36,227 nucleotides of DNA from Bacteroidota bacterium (GCA_023251805.1 JAHEYB010000030.1:4183-40409), one strand, 5' to 3'. Positions 23,214-31,650 are shown, counted from the first letter of the stretch. Numbers and translations: made by a program. Notes: generated from the sequence alone by a model not told the origin.

Positions 23214-23317
23214 GTTTTTCAAATATACTTACATCTGTAAGCATAGACGAAACTACTATAAAAAGGTTGCATCAAAAAGGTCAATGGAGGGTTTTCTGAG
23301 ACCTAAATTCGACCAAC

Positions 23318-24904
23318 TTAGTTTTTATACTCACCAAACACATTTCTCATCGTATCAGCTATCTCTCCCAAGGTGGCATAGCTTTCTGCGGCTTCTAAGA
23401 TTGTTGGCATTAGGTTGATGTTTGCCCTTGCATTAGCATCTAAGGTTTTTAAAATGGCTTTCACCTTTTCGTTATCTCGCTCCAACTTCACCTGATTGAT
23501 TTTGTTGATTTGAAGCTGACGAATAGAATCGTCAATTGTAAAGACATCTTCTAAAGGCTTTTCCTCACTGGTAAATTTGTTCACTCCCACAATAATTTTT
23601 TCTCCGGTTTGAATATCGTTTTGATATTTGTATGACGATGCAGCTATTTCATTTTGCAAATACCCTTGTTCGATTGCTGCCACCGAACCACCCAGCGCAT
23701 CAATTTTATTGATGTATTCCCAAGCAGCTGCTTCTACTTCGTTGGTAAGTGATTCCACAAAATAAGAACCTGCTAAAGGATCCACCGTCTCCGCAATTCC
23801 ACTTTCAAATGCTATAATCTGCTGGGTTCTCAAAGCTATTCTTGCTGCTTCTTCTGTGGGCAAGGCTATTGCTTCATCAAAACCATTGGTATGCAAGCTT
23901 TGTGTCCCGCCCAAAACAGCCGACATGGCCTGAATAGTGACTCTCGGAATGTTGTTTTGTGGCTGCTGAGCAGTTAGTGTTGAACCTCCTGTTTGTGTAT
24001 GAAAACGCAGCATCTGAGCTTTCGGGTCTGTTGCTCCTAAATCTTTGGTGATTTGTGCCCACATTCTACGTGCTGCCCTGAATTTTGCGACTTCCTCAAA
24101 CAGGTTATTATGTGCATTAAAAAAGAAAGACAATCTTTTAGCAAACACATTGATGTCCAATCCTTTATCTATTGCTGCCTTAAGGTATGCTTTACCATTT
24201 GCCAACGTAAAAGCCAACTCCTGAACCGCTGTTGATCCTGCTTCCCTTATGTGATAGCCAGAAATAGAAATAGTATTCCACTTTGGAACTTCCTTGCTAC
24301 AATATTCAAAAATATCGGTGATGATACGCATACTTGGCTGAGGAGGATAAATATAGGTTCCTCTTGCTGCATATTCTTTTAAAATATCGTTCTGTATTGT
24401 TCCTGATATCTTTTTTAAATCAGCTCCCTGCTTTTTTGCTAAAGCAATGTACATCGACAAAAGAATGGATGCTGTAGAATTGATGGTCATTGACGTAGTA
24501 ATATTTTCCAATTTTATTCCGTCAAACAATATTTCAATGTCTCTCAGTGAGTCAATGGCAACACCGGCCTTCCCTACTTCTCCATCCGCAAAATCATGAC
24601 TGCTGTCATAACCAATTTGTGTTGGTAAATCAAAGGCAACCGACAAACCGGTTGTACCATTGTTCAATAAATAATGATAGCGCTTGTTGGATTCTTCAGC
24701 GGTAGAAAAACCAGCATATTGGCGCATTGTCCAAAGCTTACTCCTGTACATTGTTGATTGAACACCCCGTGTATAAGGATATTCACCAGGCTGCTCATAC
24801 CCCTCCCCAACCCTCCCCAAAGGAGAAGGGGATGGGTAATACACCCGTTTAATCTCAATGTTTGAGTCTGTTAAAAATTTCTCTTTTCTTTCCGTTTCTT
24901 CCAT
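23318..24904 (-). CDS. Methylmalonyl-CoA mutase large subunit (acyl-CoA mutase, no B12 domain)
   Basis: The 528-residue protein carries the substrate-binding TIM barrel of the mutase family: [76 protein letters not shown] and [27 protein letters not shown]. It lacks the C-terminal cobalamin-binding domain, as in the two-part mutases whose B12 subunit is a separate gene; that gene is not in the window. The enzyme interconverts succinyl-CoA and (R)-methylmalonyl-CoA with adenosylcobalamin, although close paralogues act on other acyl-CoAs. Residues 23-36 ([13 protein letters not shown]) are unusual for the family and are encoded by an interspersed repeat. The first codons are also duplicated upstream. 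It follows the membrane-anchored gene at 25039-25557. Confidence 0.9.
   Translation of the reverse strand: MEETERKEKFLTDSNIEIKRVYYPSPSPLGRVGEGYEQPGEYPYTRGVQSTMYRSKLWTMRQYAGFSTAEESNKRYHYLLNNGTTGLSVAFDLPTQIGYDSSHDFADGEVGKAGVAIDSLRDIEILFDGIKLENITTSMTINSTASILLSMYIALAKKQGADLKKISGTIQNDILKEYAARGTYIYPPQPSMRIITDIFEYCSKEVPKWNTISISGYHIREAGSTAVQELAFTLANGKAYLKAAIDKGLDINVFAKRLSFFFNAHNNLFEEVAKFRAARRMWAQITKDLGATDPKAQMLRFHTQTGGSTLTAQQPQNNIPRVTIQAMSAVLGGTQSLHTNGFDEAIALPTEEAARIALRTQQIIAFESGIAETVDPLAGSYFVESLTNEVEAAAWEYINKIDALGGSVAAIEQGYLQNEIAASSYKYQNDIQTGEKIIVGVNKFTSEEKPLEDVFTIDDSIRQLQINKINQVKLERDNEKVKAILKTLDANARANINLMPTILEAAESYATLGEIADTMRNVFGEYKN
24800..24837. repeat. Interspersed repeat inside the mutase reading frame
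   Basis: The plus strand reads CCCTCCCCAA twice in tandem (24801-24820) followed by AGGAGAAGGGGATGGGT. Read on the gene strand it encodes [12 protein letters not shown] in frame. It is of the same type as the repeat in the heptose kinase gene at 28938-28974 (same direction relative to the gene, different reading frame). GGGG and CCCC blocks allow partial self-pairing. Confidence 0.7.
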
Positions 24905-25042
24905 ATTACCTTAATCTACTTACTCAACCTATTTAACCCCTTTAACTTAAGTTTGAATCAGTTAAAAACTTGTCTTTACGTTCTTTTTCTTCCATACTTA
25001 CCTTAATCTACTTATTCAACCTATTTAACCCATTTAACTTAA
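24861..25042. repeat. Imperfect tandem duplication of the mutase 5' end (about 90 bp units)
   Basis: Bases 24861-24950 and 24952-25042 are aligned copies with about a dozen differences and one indel. Each unit includes the leader and about 16 codons of the gene. The upstream copy opens its own ATG at 24993, would encode MEEKERKDKFLTDSN, and stops two codons later. The 134-base gap between the mutase and the next upstream gene is therefore mostly this duplication, which contains degenerate TTAA-type words. Confidence 0.75.
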
Positions 25043-25557
25043 AACTCCTTACCAATCTCCTTTTTAATGAAGTCTATCGATGCTTTTGTTGGCAGTTCCG
25101 TTAATTGTCCGGATACCGCTACTATTGCCTGAGCCAACTCCATTGCAGACGATTGCGGAGTTACTCTTGTTCCTGCCACATTTATTAATTTTATGGTTTC
25201 TTCTTTCGCTTTTACAACTGCATCCCATGATTTTGTGCTCATGTAAATTTGTTGTGATAGGTTGTGCTCAAACTCTGTCCTCACTGTTTTTAATAATTCA
25301 CTTTGAAAATCTTGCGCCCCTCCTATTTTGTTCATTCGCATAACCATACTTGTGGGATTAATGCGTTCCAAAAACAAAACAACACGCTCGTATGCTTGTA
25401 AACGAATAGGCGTAATAACAGTTTGATTCGCCAACTTTAAATCCACTATTCGCTTTCTGCTTTCATGGTCTAAAAAGTTTTTTACAAGATAATATGCTGT
25501 TAAAAAAACGATTGCAGATGGCAATACTATTTTTACAATTTCGAATAATGGATCCAT
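25039..25557 (-). CDS. Conserved membrane-anchored protein upstream of the mutase
   Basis: The 172-residue protein has one N-terminal membrane helix (about 9-26, IVLPSAIVFLTAYYLVKNFL) and a largely helical soluble part (RLQAYERVVLFLERINPTSMV, SQQIYMSTKSWDAVVKAKEETIKLIN). I recognise this as a Bacteroidota protein often found beside methylmalonyl-CoA mutase genes (I believe DUF7935), without known function. Nothing in it looks catalytic. It is on the same strand as the mutase with 134 bases between, so they may be co-transcribed. It could be a membrane tether, but that is speculation. Confidence 0.7.
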   Translation of the reverse strand: MDPLFEIVKIVLPSAIVFLTAYYLVKNFLDHESRKRIVDLKLANQTVITPIRLQAYERVVLFLERINPTSMVMRMNKIGGAQDFQSELLKTVRTEFEHNLSQQIYMSTKSWDAVVKAKEETIKLINVAGTRVTPQSSAMELAQAIVAVSGQLTELPTKASIDFIKKEIGKEF

Positions 25558-25772
25558 AGTGCTTCTTTTTGTAAGGTTTGGTATTTTTAAATAATGCTAT
25601 AATTAAATTAAGATACAGCATTCCTCCTAATTCTCGTGTCTAAGCTCTTTCTTCTTTCAAAGGCTAAATATCGCATTTTTTTGCTAAATAATTAAATCGA
25701 GATGCATATTCACTAACGAATACGAAATCATAATTATTTTAATTAAACTTGCAGTACAATAAAACGAAAACA

Positions 25773-26273
25773 ATGTATAGAAAAATAGAAGACTTTATCA
25801 AAGATTGGAGTTACGAAAGTGAAGGAACAATCAACCTTTTTAAAAATATTAGCAACGAAGCACTAAATAAAAAAAATCATGAAAATGTGAGAAGCATTGC
25901 TGTTTTAGCATGGCACATTACCATTACTTTAAACGAAATGCTGAATAAAGCAGGATTGAATGTTGTCGGTCCGGATGAACACAGCAAACCTCCTACTAGC
26001 ATTTCTGAAATAATTGCAGCTTATGATAGTTCAGCAAAATCAGTTACACAAGAAGTCCAAAAAAAGTGGAACGATGCTTCTTTACTGGAAGAGGCTAATT
26101 TATATGGGGAAAACTGGAAACACGGTGTAACACTTTCAATTTTGATAAAACACCAAGCACATCATCGCGGACAATTAACTGTTTTGATGCGCCAATCGGG
26201 AATGCTGGTTCCAGGTGTTTATGGACCTTCCAAAGAAGATTGGGCAAAATATAATATGCCAACTGCTGATTAA
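25773..26273 (+). CDS. DinB-family protein (putative metal-dependent hydrolase/transferase)
   Basis: From ATG 25773 the protein has 166 residues. It shows the DinB/YfiT four-helix pattern with three likely metal-ligand histidines: AVLAWHITITLNEML (first), then HQAHHRGQLTVLMRQSG (second and third). The C-terminus VPGVYGPSKEDW is also usual. The family includes thiol-dependent metalloenzymes; no specific reaction can be named. A TTG at 25749 would extend the frame but lies within a likely -7 box (TAAACTTG at 25744-25751, one mismatch), which supports the ATG. The divergent gap of about 215 bases to the previous gene holds no other gene that I can see. Confidence 0.83.
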   Translation: MYRKIEDFIKDWSYESEGTINLFKNISNEALNKKNHENVRSIAVLAWHITITLNEMLNKAGLNVVGPDEHSKPPTSISEIIAAYDSSAKSVTQEVQKKWNDASLLEEANLYGENWKHGVTLSILIKHQAHHRGQLTVLMRQSGMLVPGVYGPSKEDWAKYNMPTAD

Positions 26274-26315
26274 TACACAACCAAAAATGAATGCTTCGTC
26301 TTATTAAAAAAGGAC

Positions 26316-27569
26316 ATGATAAAAAAAACACTTTTTCTTTTATTAATTTTTATTTCTACTAAAGTCTTCTCTCAAGAACATTGGGAAGATAATTTCTGGC
26401 GCGAAGAAGGTAAAAAAAGATATGCAAAAACCATGTCGATGGCCGGTATGTACACCTCTTTTTATTCAAATGGAAAAATCAAGTGGCAAGGAAAATGTTT
26501 GGAGAATGGCAATCCGGATAGCGTTTGGGTGTACTATGACACGAAAGGAAATAAGTTATGGGAAGGCGAGTATAATGGCAAATATTGCGAGTACAAGAAT
26601 TATTATATGTACCAAGAAAATGATCCAGATAATCTTTCTCGTTGGGATACTGCCATAATTGGAAGATACAAAAATGGATTAAAAGATGGTGAATGGCAGC
26701 AATATAATTACGATGGCAAATTTATTTTCAAAAAAGGACATTATAGAAATGGAGAGCCCACAGGCATTTGGCAAGAATTTTCAGAACAAACAGTTGTGAC
26801 AAAAATATTGAAAGAAGCCGAATACGACTACGCTACTCAAAAGAGAACTATTTATAAACTTGATAGTATTGACGGAACAGAACATATCGATTCCATACTT
26901 TATGCCTCACGATACGGAATGAATAATATTGGAAGAGATAATCATCACAATAGTCCTTCTGATGAAGGCACAATAGTAAACGTATGTTTTTTGGGTTACG
27001 GTCAACTAGTAAACCTTGACCCCTTGAACGATTTTTTTTATCAAAAATCCTATACCAAACTCAATCCTCAAATTCAATCTATCGGATTTGATTGGTCGGG
27101 CGTGATTGAAAATGAAATGTATTGGTTTTATAATCTTAATTGGACTCCCGCCATATCCGCTCAACTGAATGATTCTATTCGTTTACGTTTATCAGGATGG
27201 AATACCAATTTAGATTTTGGATATGATTTTATAGAAGCCAATGCTGTTGATTTAGCTCCCGCTTTAGGCTTTGGTTTTCAACAACTCAAATTAAAAGTGC
27301 TTAAAATACAGAACATCGATTCCATGGCATATGCTTTTAATGAAGGTGACTATAAGATTTATCGCAATTCTGCTCCAACCATAAATGCAATGCTAAATCT
27401 TCGTTTCAATATCGGAGATTTTACAATAGGTCTAGCCGGTGGATACGTTTTGGATTGCTCCAGCCCAAAATGGCGATACAATGGAAAATTCTTGAGTGAT
27501 TCACCTAAAACATCGGTTTCGGGAGTGCTTGCAAACGTCTCCATTGGCTTTCATATCAAGGATTATTGA
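26316..27569 (+). CDS. Secreted YwqK/MORN-repeat protein with barrel-like C-terminal part
   Basis: The 417-residue protein has a signal peptide (MIKKTLFLLLIFISTKVFSQ) followed by tandem YwqK/MORN-like repeats (about 45-160): YSNGKIKWQGKCLENGNPDSVWVYYDTKGNKLWEGEY, GRYKNGLKDGEWQQYNYDGK and GHYRNGEPTGIWQEF. The last 200 residues are strand-rich with aromatic ends (LRLSGWNTNLDFGYDF, GFGFQQLKLKVLKI, NLRFNIGDFTIGLAGGYV) and could form an outer-membrane or periplasmic beta structure. The molecular role is unknown. It lies 42 bases after the DinB-family gene and may be co-transcribed. No T9SS sorting domain is seen. Confidence 0.75.
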   Translation: MIKKTLFLLLIFISTKVFSQEHWEDNFWREEGKKRYAKTMSMAGMYTSFYSNGKIKWQGKCLENGNPDSVWVYYDTKGNKLWEGEYNGKYCEYKNYYMYQENDPDNLSRWDTAIIGRYKNGLKDGEWQQYNYDGKFIFKKGHYRNGEPTGIWQEFSEQTVVTKILKEAEYDYATQKRTIYKLDSIDGTEHIDSILYASRYGMNNIGRDNHHNSPSDEGTIVNVCFLGYGQLVNLDPLNDFFYQKSYTKLNPQIQSIGFDWSGVIENEMYWFYNLNWTPAISAQLNDSIRLRLSGWNTNLDFGYDFIEANAVDLAPALGFGFQQLKLKVLKIQNIDSMAYAFNEGDYKIYRNSAPTINAMLNLRFNIGDFTIGLAGGYVLDCSSPKWRYNGKFLSDSPKTSVSGVLANVSIGFHIKDY

Positions 27570-27628
27570 TTCATATCTAAAAAAACACCTCTAATCGCAT
27601 TTAACATGCTTGCATAACACAATTTTAG

Positions 27629-27636
27629 TAGATTTG
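27629..27636 (+). promoter_or_regulatory. -7 box of the aminotransferase gene
   Basis: TAGATTTG fits TAnnTTTG exactly, 26 bases before ATG 27663. A TTG at 27610-27612 with 16 bases of spacing is a weak -33 candidate. Confidence 0.5.
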
Positions 27637-27662
27637 TGTTCTCTAAACGCTAATTAATTATT

Positions 27663-28856
27663 ATGAGCAAATTATCTGATAGAATAAACAAGCTAGCAGA
27701 ATCCCAAACCCTTGCAATGGCAAAAAAAAGCCGTGAATTACAAGCACTGGGAAAAGACATTATCAGTTTGAGTATTGGTGAACCCGATTTTGATACTCCT
27801 CAATTCATAAAAGATGCTGCAAAAAAAGCCATCGACAATAACATTACCCGCTATACTCCTGTCCCGGGAATTCTAGAATTACGAAAAGCCATTTCTGCAA
27901 AATTCAAACGAGATAATAATTTGAATTATAATTTCGACCAGATTGTTGTTTCTACAGGAGCAAAACAATCCATCGCAAATGTTATTTTAAGCATGGTTAA
28001 TCCGGGCGAAGAAGTGATTGTTCCTATCCCATACTGGGTGAGCTATATCGAAACCATCAAACTGGCAGAAGGCATTCCGGTTACTATTCCAACTTCAATC
28101 GAATCAAATTTCAAAATCAGTCCCGAACAATTAAAAAAAGCAATCACCTCTAAAACAAAGATGATTGTGTTCAGCACACCTTGTAATCCTAGCGGTTCGG
28201 TATATAACAAAGCAGAATTAAAAGCCTTAGCAGAAGTGATTATTCAATATCCCGATTTATATGTAATTTCTGATGAAATTTATGAATACATCAACTTCGC
28301 TGGAAAACACGAAAGCATAGCTCAATTTGATTTTATTTACGACCGTGTAATTACGGTAAATGGTGTTTCAAAGGGATATGCCATGACCGGTTGGAGAATT
28401 GGATACATTGGCGCTCCAAAATGGATTGCAGATGCTTGCGAAAAAATGCAAGGACAATTTACTTCTGCTCCTTCTTCTATCTCTCAAATGGCAACTATGG
28501 AAGCTGTAAAAGCCGAACCTTCTGCTATGTTTTACATGCGTGATGCATTTAAAAAACGAAGAGATTTAGTGTTAAATCTAATGAAAGAAATTCCGGGAAT
28601 GAAAACCAATATGCCGGACGGTGCATTTTATATTTTCCCGAATATATCTTCCTACTTCGGAAAATCATACGAAAACTATCACATTAAAAATTCAACCGAC
28701 CTAAGCATGTTTCTTTTGGAAGTTGGCAATGTTGCTTTGGTTTCAGGCGATGCTTTCGGAGATGATAATTGCATTCGTTTTTCCTATGCTACTTCCGAAG
28801 ATAAATTAATTGAAGCCGTAAAAAGAATGAAAGAGGCTTTATCAAAATTGAAATAA
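27663..28856 (+). CDS. Aspartate-type aminotransferase (class I, PLP-dependent)
   Basis: The 397-residue protein is a full-length fold-type I aminotransferase of the I-gamma aspartate group: ISLSIGEPDFDTP near the N-terminus, VVSTGAKQSI, FSTPCNPSGSVY with the PLP-contacting Asn175, ISDEIYEYI, and the Schiff-base lysine Lys237 in NGVSKGYAMTGWRIGYIG. The C-terminus IRFSYATSEDKL contains the arginine that binds the substrate carboxylate. It exchanges amino groups between aspartate and 2-oxoglutarate; related enzymes also use other amino acids or prephenate. It has its own promoter box and is followed 47 bases later by the heptose kinase, which is metabolically unrelated. Confidence 0.9.
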   Translation: MSKLSDRINKLAESQTLAMAKKSRELQALGKDIISLSIGEPDFDTPQFIKDAAKKAIDNNITRYTPVPGILELRKAISAKFKRDNNLNYNFDQIVVSTGAKQSIANVILSMVNPGEEVIVPIPYWVSYIETIKLAEGIPVTIPTSIESNFKISPEQLKKAITSKTKMIVFSTPCNPSGSVYNKAELKALAEVIIQYPDLYVISDEIYEYINFAGKHESIAQFDFIYDRVITVNGVSKGYAMTGWRIGYIGAPKWIADACEKMQGQFTSAPSSISQMATMEAVKAEPSAMFYMRDAFKKRRDLVLNLMKEIPGMKTNMPDGAFYIFPNISSYFGKSYENYHIKNSTDLSMFLLEVGNVALVSGDAFGDDNCIRFSYATSEDKLIEAVKRMKEALSKLK

Positions 28857-28903
28857 ATCAATAACTCGAAATCACAACTTATTGCAGATAACGAGCTAAA
28901 AAG

Positions 28904-29941
28904 ATGAAACAAAAATCAAAAAAAGATTCGAAAAAAGTCTCCCTTTCCTCTGGAGAGGTCTGGAGAGAGGTCTTCAAAGGATTCAACAAACTAAATGTTC
29001 TCATTATTGGTGACGTGATGGTTGATGCATACATGTGGGGAACTGTGAATCGTATCTCCCCAGAAGCTCCTGTTCCTGTTGTAACAATTAATAAAAAGGA
29101 AAATCGTTTAGGTGGTGCCGCAAACGTTGCTCTCAACATCCAAGCAATGGGCGCAAATCCTATTCTTTGTTCTGTAATTGGAGATGACGAAGGCGCAAAA
29201 ACATTTTTAGATTTATTGAAAGACAATAAACTTTCTGCAAAAGGAATTTTAAAAAGTAAAAAACGAATCACCACAGTTAAAACACGTGTCATCAGCAGTA
29301 ACCATCAAATGTTACGGGTAGACGAAGAAATTGAAAGCAGTATTGATAACAAAGAAATTCAAGCGCTTATTACTGAAATAAAAAAACTAATTACATCTGA
29401 AAAAATAGATGTTATCGTTTTTGAAGATTATGATAAAGGTGCTATCAATGCAGAACTAATAAAAACAGTTGTTGCATTTGCAAAACAAAAAAACATTCCT
29501 ACGGTAGTTGATCCAAAAAGAAAAAACTTTATGGATTACACCGGAGTAACTTTATTTAAACCGAATTTAAAGGAATTGAAAGAAGGTTTAAAAATCGATT
29601 TCAATCACCACGATTTAAAAGAGTTGGAAAAAGTAGTTGCACACTTTATTAAAAAACAGGACATTGAAACCGCATTGATTACACTTTCTGAAAAAGGGGT
29701 ATATACGCATAGTGCAAAAATAAAAGCGTTAGTGCCTGCTCACATTCGCAACATTTCTGATGTTTCCGGAGCAGGCGATACAGTTGTAAGTGTAGCCGCT
29801 TTATGTATAGCAGCCAAACTTTCCCCTATCACTACTGCTACACTTGCAAACTTAGCAGGCGGATTAGTGTGTGAAAAAGTCGGAGTTGTGCCTATCGACA
29901 AAAAACAACTATTACAAGAAGCATTGAAACTAAAATCATAA
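28904..29941 (+). CDS. rfaE1: D-glycero-beta-D-manno-heptose-7-phosphate kinase (RfaE1, PfkB family)
   Basis: The 345-residue protein has the PfkB fold with LIIGDVMVDAYMWGTVNRISPEAPVPVV at the N-terminus, GGAANVALNIQAMG (substrate site) and DVSGAGDTV with catalytic Asp292. These match the kinase half of HldE/RfaE, which phosphorylates heptose-7-phosphate at C1 for LPS core or glycan heptose. The cytidylyl-transferase-like half is absent, as in two-gene systems. The first 28 residues are longer than usual: residues 12-24 (VSLSSGEVWREVF) are encoded by an interspersed repeat at 28938-28974, right before the conserved FNKLNVLIIGD. No alternative start codon lies between the repeat and the conserved region, so the repeat is translated if ATG 28904 is used. 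Confidence 0.88.
   Translation: MKQKSKKDSKKVSLSSGEVWREVFKGFNKLNVLIIGDVMVDAYMWGTVNRISPEAPVPVVTINKKENRLGGAANVALNIQAMGANPILCSVIGDDEGAKTFLDLLKDNKLSAKGILKSKKRITTVKTRVISSNHQMLRVDEEIESSIDNKEIQALITEIKKLITSEKIDVIVFEDYDKGAINAELIKTVVAFAKQKNIPTVVDPKRKNFMDYTGVTLFKPNLKELKEGLKIDFNHHDLKELEKVVAHFIKKQDIETALITLSEKGVYTHSAKIKALVPAHIRNISDVSGAGDTVVSVAALCIAAKLSPITTATLANLAGGLVCEKVGVVPIDKKQLLQEALKLKS
28938..28974. repeat. Interspersed repeat inside the 5' end of the heptose kinase frame
   Basis: The block reads TCTCCCTTTCCTCTGGAGAG followed by GTCTGGAGAGAGGTCTT; CCTC and GAGG arms can pair. It resembles the element in the mutase gene at 24800-24837 (pyrimidine-rich first half, then GGAGAGG/GGGGAGGG repeats), in the same direction relative to translation but in a different frame. 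Confidence 0.7.
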
Positions 29942-29980
29942 TTAGATCCCAACGAATTACTAATAAAAAACGAGAATTAC

Positions 29981-30044
29981 GAATTACAAATTTTATACGA
30001 ATCGATTAGCTATTCGTATTTTTCGTAAAAAATTTGTAATTCGA
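29981..30044. repeat. Long hairpin between the kinase and ubiE genes
   Basis: CGAATTACAAATTTT (29981-29995) pairs perfectly over 15 bp with AAAATTTGTAATTCG (30030-30044), and ATACGAAT (29996-30003) pairs with ATTCGTAT (30013-30020); a 9-base bulge lies on the right side and the loop is 9 bases. It is preceded by loose copies of the word ACGAATTAC (from 29953). It ends 17 bases before ubiE. It could be a two-way terminator, an mRNA-stabilising stem or a mobile repeat. Confidence 0.65.
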
Positions 30045-30061
30045 TGGAGTAAATAAAAAAA

Positions 30062-30787
30062 ATGTCAACAGTAACCCCATATAAAGATTTAACAACAGGT
30101 AAAAAAGAGCAAGTTGCAACCATGTTCAACAACATTGCTCCAAAATATGATTTCCTGAATCAGTTACTTTCATTGGGTATTCACAAAGGTTGGAGAAAAA
30201 AGGCAGTTGCTTTGCTGGAAGAGGTTCATCCAAAAGTAATATTAGACATTGCTACTGGAACCGGAGATTTTGCCATTGAAGCGATGAAACTTTCTCCTGA
30301 TAAAATTATTGGTGTGGATATTTCAGAAGGAATGCTAAAAATTGGAGTGGAAAAAATTAATAAACTCGGATTGCAAAATAAAATTGAATTAAAATTAGGC
30401 GATTCGGAAAACTTACCTTTTACTGACAACTCTTTTGATGCAATTACAGTTGGTTTCGGAGTTCGTAATTTCGAAAATCTGGAAAAGGGAATAAATGATA
30501 TTTACAGAGTTTTAAAAACAAACGGAATGATTGCTATTCTGGAATTTTCTAAACCACAAGCATTTCCAATTAAACAAGTGTATCATTTTTATTTCCGATT
30601 CATCACTCCGGCAATTGGGAAATTATTTTCAAAAGACAGCTCAGCATATACCTATTTGCCTGAATCGGTAAAAGCTTTTCCGGCAGGAGAAGAATTTTTG
30701 GCTGTTTTGAAAAAAGCGGGATTCAAGGAAACAAAGGCCATTCCCGTAACATTTGGGGTTGCTTCCATCTATATTGCTAAGAAATAA
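30062..30787 (+). CDS. ubiE: Demethylmenaquinone methyltransferase (MenG/UbiE)
   Basis: The 241-residue protein has all marks of UbiE/MenG: VATMFNNIAPKYDFLNQLLSLGIHKGWRKKAV at the N-terminus, SAM motif ILDIATGTGDFAIEAM (about 60-75), GVDISEGML, FDAITVGFGVRNFENLEKGI and LEFSKPQAFPIKQVY. It adds the last methyl group to demethylmenaquinone, with SAM as donor, at the cytoplasmic side of the membrane. Bacteroidota respire with menaquinone, so MenG is the expected activity. The gene order with porT downstream is a common Bacteroidota arrangement, which supports both calls. Confidence 0.94.
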   Translation: MSTVTPYKDLTTGKKEQVATMFNNIAPKYDFLNQLLSLGIHKGWRKKAVALLEEVHPKVILDIATGTGDFAIEAMKLSPDKIIGVDISEGMLKIGVEKINKLGLQNKIELKLGDSENLPFTDNSFDAITVGFGVRNFENLEKGINDIYRVLKTNGMIAILEFSKPQAFPIKQVYHFYFRFITPAIGKLFSKDSSAYTYLPESVKAFPAGEEFLAVLKKAGFKETKAIPVTFGVASIYIAKK

Positions 30788-30833
30788 AATAAATCATCAA
30801 AAATTGCGTTAATATCAAGCAAAAAATTAAAAT

Positions 30834-31547
30834 TTGAAACCGTTTTTAAAATATAGTCTTGTTTTTGTCCTTGTTTGTTCAAGCTTATCTTCACTTGCAC
30901 AAGACGCTCGTGGTAATTTGCCAACCTACTATAAAGAACGAATTCACTTTGGTTTCACCATTGGTGTGAATCGTGCAAACTTCATTATTCACCCTGCTCC
31001 ACATTTCGAACGCTTTGATTCTTTAAAAACAGTTGAATCGGTTCCTAAATATGGTTTTAACCTTGGAATCATTTCTGAATTAATGCTCCATCAGTACGTT
31101 ACTTTACGATTTATACCCAACCTTTCTTTTGCTGAACGTAACCTCCAATATTATTTTGAAGGAACAGATACCATCCTAAGAAAAAAATCCATTGAATCAA
31201 CTTTTCTAAATTTTCCGCTCGATTTAAAACTGCGCTCAAAAAGAGTAGAAAATTTCGGAGCCTATATTTTGGTTGGAGGAAGTTACAGTCTCGATTTAGC
31301 ATCAAAAAGAAAAGCTACTACCAGCACCGACCCAAATGAGCAGATTGTAAAACTAAAACGCGATGATTTTGGCTATGAAGTTGGTGCCGGAGCTGAATTT
31401 TATTTAGAATATTTTAAATTTGCCATAGAAGGAAAATTGAGCATTGGAACCAGAAACCTTTTGATTAAAGACAATACCATTTATTCCAACTCAATTGATA
31501 AATTAAATTCAAAAGTGTTTTTGATTTCGCTTACGTTTGAAGGTTAG
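30834..31547 (+). CDS. porT: PorT-family T9SS component (outer-membrane beta-barrel)
   Basis: The 237-residue protein has a signal peptide (about 1-22, YSLVFVLVCSSLSSLAQ) and a beta-barrel body with IHFGFTIGVNRANFIIHP, YGFNLGIISELMLHQYVTLRFIPNLSFAERNLQY and ESTFLNFPLDLKLRSKRVENFGAYILVGGSYSLDL, which are typical of PorT. PorT is needed for secretion by the type IX system of Bacteroidota. The start is TTG at 30834: no ATG precedes the signal peptide, and TTG gives a complete MKPFLKYS signal sequence. It lies 46 bases after ubiE, the usual neighbour. Four T9SS cargo genes in this window show that the system is in use. Confidence 0.88.
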   Translation: MKPFLKYSLVFVLVCSSLSSLAQDARGNLPTYYKERIHFGFTIGVNRANFIIHPAPHFERFDSLKTVESVPKYGFNLGIISELMLHQYVTLRFIPNLSFAERNLQYYFEGTDTILRKKSIESTFLNFPLDLKLRSKRVENFGAYILVGGSYSLDLASKRKATTSTDPNEQIVKLKRDDFGYEVGAGAEFYLEYFKFAIEGKLSIGTRNLLIKDNTIYSNSIDKLNSKVFLISLTFEG

Positions 31548-31550
31548 TAT

Positions 31551-31650
31551 CACAGGTTTGTAACCTGTGTTTTGCGCCAGATTTGTATCACAGGTTTGTA
31601 ACCTGTGTTTTGCACAAAAAAAATTAAAAAAGACAGGTTTAAAACCTGTC
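31551..31650. repeat. Three palindromes with the core ACAGGTTT...AACCTGT
   Basis: CACAGGTTTGTAACCTGTG occurs twice (31551-31569 and 31589-31607), within longer direct copies that include TTTTGC, and a variant GACAGGTTTAAAACCTGTC lies at 31632-31650. Each is a near-perfect inverted repeat. They start 4 bases after the porT stop and end 36 bases before the next ATG. They may stop or protect the porT transcript. Similar palindromes are dispersed in many Bacteroidota genomes. Confidence 0.8.

Noticed and set aside
23220-23227. A TATATTTG box on the minus strand at the start of the T9SS cargo gene
   Set aside because: It would place the transcript start at the ATG itself and has no -33 partner; more likely a chance match in AT-rich DNA.
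23318-24904. Reading the mutase as a truncated gene because it lacks a cobalamin-binding domain
   Set aside because: A length near 520 residues without the B12 domain is the normal form of split large subunits, and the C-terminus is intact.
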